This document shows positions 61,863 through 64,000 of a stretch of 64,000 nucleotides of DNA, piece by piece. Where the stretch lies: the NCBI GenBank assembly GCA_026708085.1, contig JAPOVP010000010.1:17042-81041 (forward strand). The letters run 5' to 3'. The notes beneath the pieces were generated by a model that saw only the letters and a program-made list of their open reading frames with translations, was not told the DNA's origin and did no database searches. The translations under genes were made by a program, and so were the position numbers. The stretch comes from Caldilineaceae bacterium. Its GTDB lineage: Bacteria > Chloroflexota > Anaerolineae > Caldilineales > Caldilineaceae. The stretch's first letter is position 1; the number at the start of each line of letters is the position of its first letter.

Positions 61863-63647
61863 TCAAGACCTGGCCGCCCACCATTCATTCACTTCCTGCG
61901 TTATCTGATCGCCGCCCTGGCTTTTCCACTGCTCGACAAACTCGTCGAACGCGCTCATCGGTTTGTCGCCGATGATGATGCCAAGGATAGTCTCGTCTTG
62001 CAGCTTGTTGAGGTCGCTGCTTCGCTCAATCATTGTTGGCGTAGGCAGGCTTTGGAATCTGCTGAGTTTCCCTTGTTCGGCCGTATCCAGGATGAAAAGA
62101 AGCGCCTCTTTGGAGATAATGGACACACCGGTCGGGTCCTCGAGCGACAATGTCTGGTAAGCGTCCCGCTCCTCAACAGGAATGTCGGCCCATTCCAACT
62201 GGTAGCGGATCTCGTTGGCGCGGTTTGCCGGGTCGATGTTACCGCTGCCGCGAGTGCCGACTGGTCCGATGGCGGCGAATTTCCAAAAGATATTCGTAGT
62301 AGCTACCGAACCGTCCTCCTGGAACTCGTAGTCGTGACCCTCCCAGCCGTGAAAACGCCGGTCGGGTTCTTCGCTCAACGCCTGCATGAAGTTGGTAATC
62401 TCGAAGATCTCTTCCACGTATTCCATTCCCTTGCGGAAGCAGAACGGCGAAGGATAAAAGGCGTTCGCGGTGTTACGTGCGCGGGCGCCATTGGGGCCGG
62501 CCGGATTGTCGGCGAATGCCCACACCGTTTCGGGATCGTTGCGCACCGTATCCAGCCAGGCGCCCCACGAAGGTGTGTAGTGGATACCGCAATGGCCGGA
62601 TGCCACGTCCTGGATCGAGTCCGAAGTGCTGAACGTAAAGAAATCCTTGCGGAAGACGCCGTCCTGGTACCACTGGCTCAGTAGCTCCAGCGGCTCTTTT
62701 ATCTCTTCGCGAATGCTGTCGTAGACCAATTCACCTCCTACCTCGCTCCACTGGTGCGGAATGACTCCAAAGGGCCCCCAAATCGGATCAATACTGCCGA
62801 ACCAGTTGGCGCCATATGACCTGTTGGCCAGCAGGCCGACCGTGGTGCCCGGCGCACCCTTGCCGATGTCGGCTTCGACCACCGCCAGGGCAGCATCGTG
62901 CAACTCGTCAAGCGTCTGCGGGACGGACAGACCGAGTTTATCGAACCAGTCTTTCCGATACCAGAGGATGTGGTCATTCTGTGCCTGTTGCGCGACGAAG
63001 GGCAACCCATATTTGCGACCGTTCACTGTGGAATAGATCCAGGGAAGGTCGCCGTGCTGCGCCCAGATGTCCTGCCAGCTCTGGCTGGCGTACATGGTAA
63101 ATGCGTCGGTGATATCCTCCAGCAGATTGGCCTCTATCATCTTGAGGAAGATGTTGGATGGCACAGTCTCCAGGTAGTCGGGCATATCGCCGCTGGCCAT
63201 GGCCAGGTTGTACTTGGTTGTCTGTTCGTCACCCGACGACCAACTCCAGGCTAACGTGAGCTTGATGCCGAAAAGTTTCTCGATCATGCGCGACCAGGGA
63301 TTGTTGTCCAGCGAATCCCCTTCGCCAAAAGCGGTTTGAGAGTCCACGCGTCGCGTAATCGAGATTTCAATAGGTTCCTGTCCGGGGGCAGGAGGCAGGC
63401 CCTCCGGCAGATCGGGCAGCACCGTTGTCCAGCCTCTGGGATGATCCGGACTTCCAGGCATGTCCGCACCCAGCAACTCGGGGATCGATTGCGTTGCCGT
63501 CTCCGGCATTGTGGCGGACTCTCCCCCGGCGCTCGGCGCCGTTTCGGCCGCGCCGCCAGGAGCACAGGCCGCGACCAGCGCTGTCGCCCCAACAGTTCCG
63601 CTCAAAGTCAGAAAATGGCGTCTCGATAGAGTTGTACGTTTCGTCAT
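61863..63647 (-). CDS. Extracellular solute-binding lipoprotein (Tat signal), LplA/LipO type
   Basis: 594 residues. Tat signal (LSRRHFLTLSG) with a lipobox ending V-A-A-C at about residue 28, then an A/G/E/S/T linker. The mature part is large, as in LplA/LipO-like proteins of oligosaccharide transporters (ITRRVDSQTAFGEGDSLDNNPWSRMIEKLFGIKLTLAWSW, WYRKDWFDKLGLSVPQTLDELHD). AAAGGAGA precedes the ATG. No permease follows on the left, where clpB is convergent, so partners must lie outside the window. Element copy 4 lies 178 bases upstream of its start. Confidence 0.9.
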   Translation of the reverse strand: MTKRTTLSRRHFLTLSGTVGATALVAACAPGGAAETAPSAGGESATMPETATQSIPELLGADMPGSPDHPRGWTTVLPDLPEGLPPAPGQEPIEISITRRVDSQTAFGEGDSLDNNPWSRMIEKLFGIKLTLAWSWSSGDEQTTKYNLAMASGDMPDYLETVPSNIFLKMIEANLLEDITDAFTMYASQSWQDIWAQHGDLPWIYSTVNGRKYGLPFVAQQAQNDHILWYRKDWFDKLGLSVPQTLDELHDAALAVVEADIGKGAPGTTVGLLANRSYGANWFGSIDPIWGPFGVIPHQWSEVGGELVYDSIREEIKEPLELLSQWYQDGVFRKDFFTFSTSDSIQDVASGHCGIHYTPSWGAWLDTVRNDPETVWAFADNPAGPNGARARNTANAFYPSPFCFRKGMEYVEEIFEITNFMQALSEEPDRRFHGWEGHDYEFQEDGSVATTNIFWKFAAIGPVGTRGSGNIDPANRANEIRYQLEWADIPVEERDAYQTLSLEDPTGVSIISKEALLFILDTAEQGKLSRFQSLPTPTMIERSSDLNKLQDETILGIIIGDKPMSAFDEFVEQWKSQGGDQITQEVNEWWAARS

Positions 63648-63824
63648 TTCGTCTGTTCTCCTTTTCCGTGCGAATTCGTGTGGAAGGATAGCGGGCAGAC
63701 GGGCAGGACTCAGCGCTGTGATTTCGCCTCACAATGTGGCATTGAACAATCTTGCCAGCGCCGTTGTACGGGGATTCAAATATATATGACTAGATTGAAC
63801 GTGTCAATCGCAGGAAAAACGGCC

Positions 63825-64000
63825 GTGCATCCCAAAATAGGGGCGAACTTTCGCATGCCTTAAGTGAAGACTCAGCCGCGTCCAGCCCTCACCTCCATCC
63901 CCTAGTTCATTGCCCCAACACTGACCACTGACCACTGACCACTGACCACTGCAGTTGTGCGGTCGGGCCTATTCGGCCCTCCCTTGTGCGGGGGCTCCGC
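63825..64000 (-). mobile_element. MITE-like interspersed element, copy 4 (cut by window end)
   Basis: Left end GTGCATCCCAAAAT at 63825, GGGGCGAACTTT, four perfect TGACCAC heptamers (63922-63949), and the beginning of the core with the first GC hairpin. The sequence stops at the second hairpin. 63648-63824 contains the 5' region of the binding-protein gene and no ORF with support. Confidence 0.7.

Overview
The window looks like a GC-rich piece of a Chloroflexota-type genome, perhaps the Caldilineales/Anaerolineae lineages known from sponge and marine metagenomes. The basis is gene content: Tat-type lipoprotein substrate-binding proteins, sugar-acid and sulfated-sugar catabolism, phytanoyl-CoA-dioxygenase-like proteins, very large FtsX-type permeases and an NfeD/stomatin pair. 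No rRNA or single-copy phylogenetic marker was compared, so the taxonomy is an inference.

Layout. 1-7 kb: tail of a cupin protein, a ribbon-helix-helix/UPF0175 antitoxin-like protein, a large unknown enzyme-like protein, two components of an oligopeptide ABC transporter, and PRPP synthetase. 7.6-9.7 kb: rdgB and two paralogous 118-residue membrane proteins. 10-30 kb: one long leftward catabolic island with RraA-like protein, galactonate-dehydratase-like enolase, dioxygenase, sulfatase, two gamma-glutamyltransferases, ABM monooxygenase, adenosine-deaminase-like protein, two TIM-barrel sugar isomerases, SDR and Gfo/Idh/MocA dehydrogenases, a large FtsX permease, and a complete importer module (binding protein plus two permeases, no ATPase). 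30-36 kb: cyclase, MazE-like antitoxin, LOG-family nucleosidase coupled to a HEAT/zinc protein, an AlbA_2 protein with an amber interruption, and a second sulfatase. 36-49 kb: Uma2 nuclease, YetA-like lyase, beta-propeller glycosidase, RelE/XRE toxin-antitoxin pair, glutaredoxin-thioredoxin reductase fusion, second dioxygenase, GH4 glycosidase and a second giant FtsX permease. 49-64 kb: stomatin/NfeD, DUF4870 protein, fmt, tRNA-Pro(GGG), a FnIII/LRR surface protein, a copper operon (His-rich protein, CopC, CopC-CopD fusion), clpB and a second binding protein.

The strongest unexplained signal is non-coding. A mosaic element of about 460-490 bp with imperfect terminal inverted repeats (GTGCATCCC...GGGATGCAC) occurs four times (7081, 31048, 37225, 63825). 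Every copy has the same orientation and lies 100-240 bp upstream of the start codon of a leftward gene. A second family occurs twice, directly after a stop codon (8792, 61624). Both families carry hairpins with a constant CTTGT loop, and their arms differ by compensatory changes. Signs of decay also occur: an in-frame amber codon in the AlbA_2 gene, a one-base frameshift separating the stomatin membrane anchor from its body, and a possible mazF remnant.
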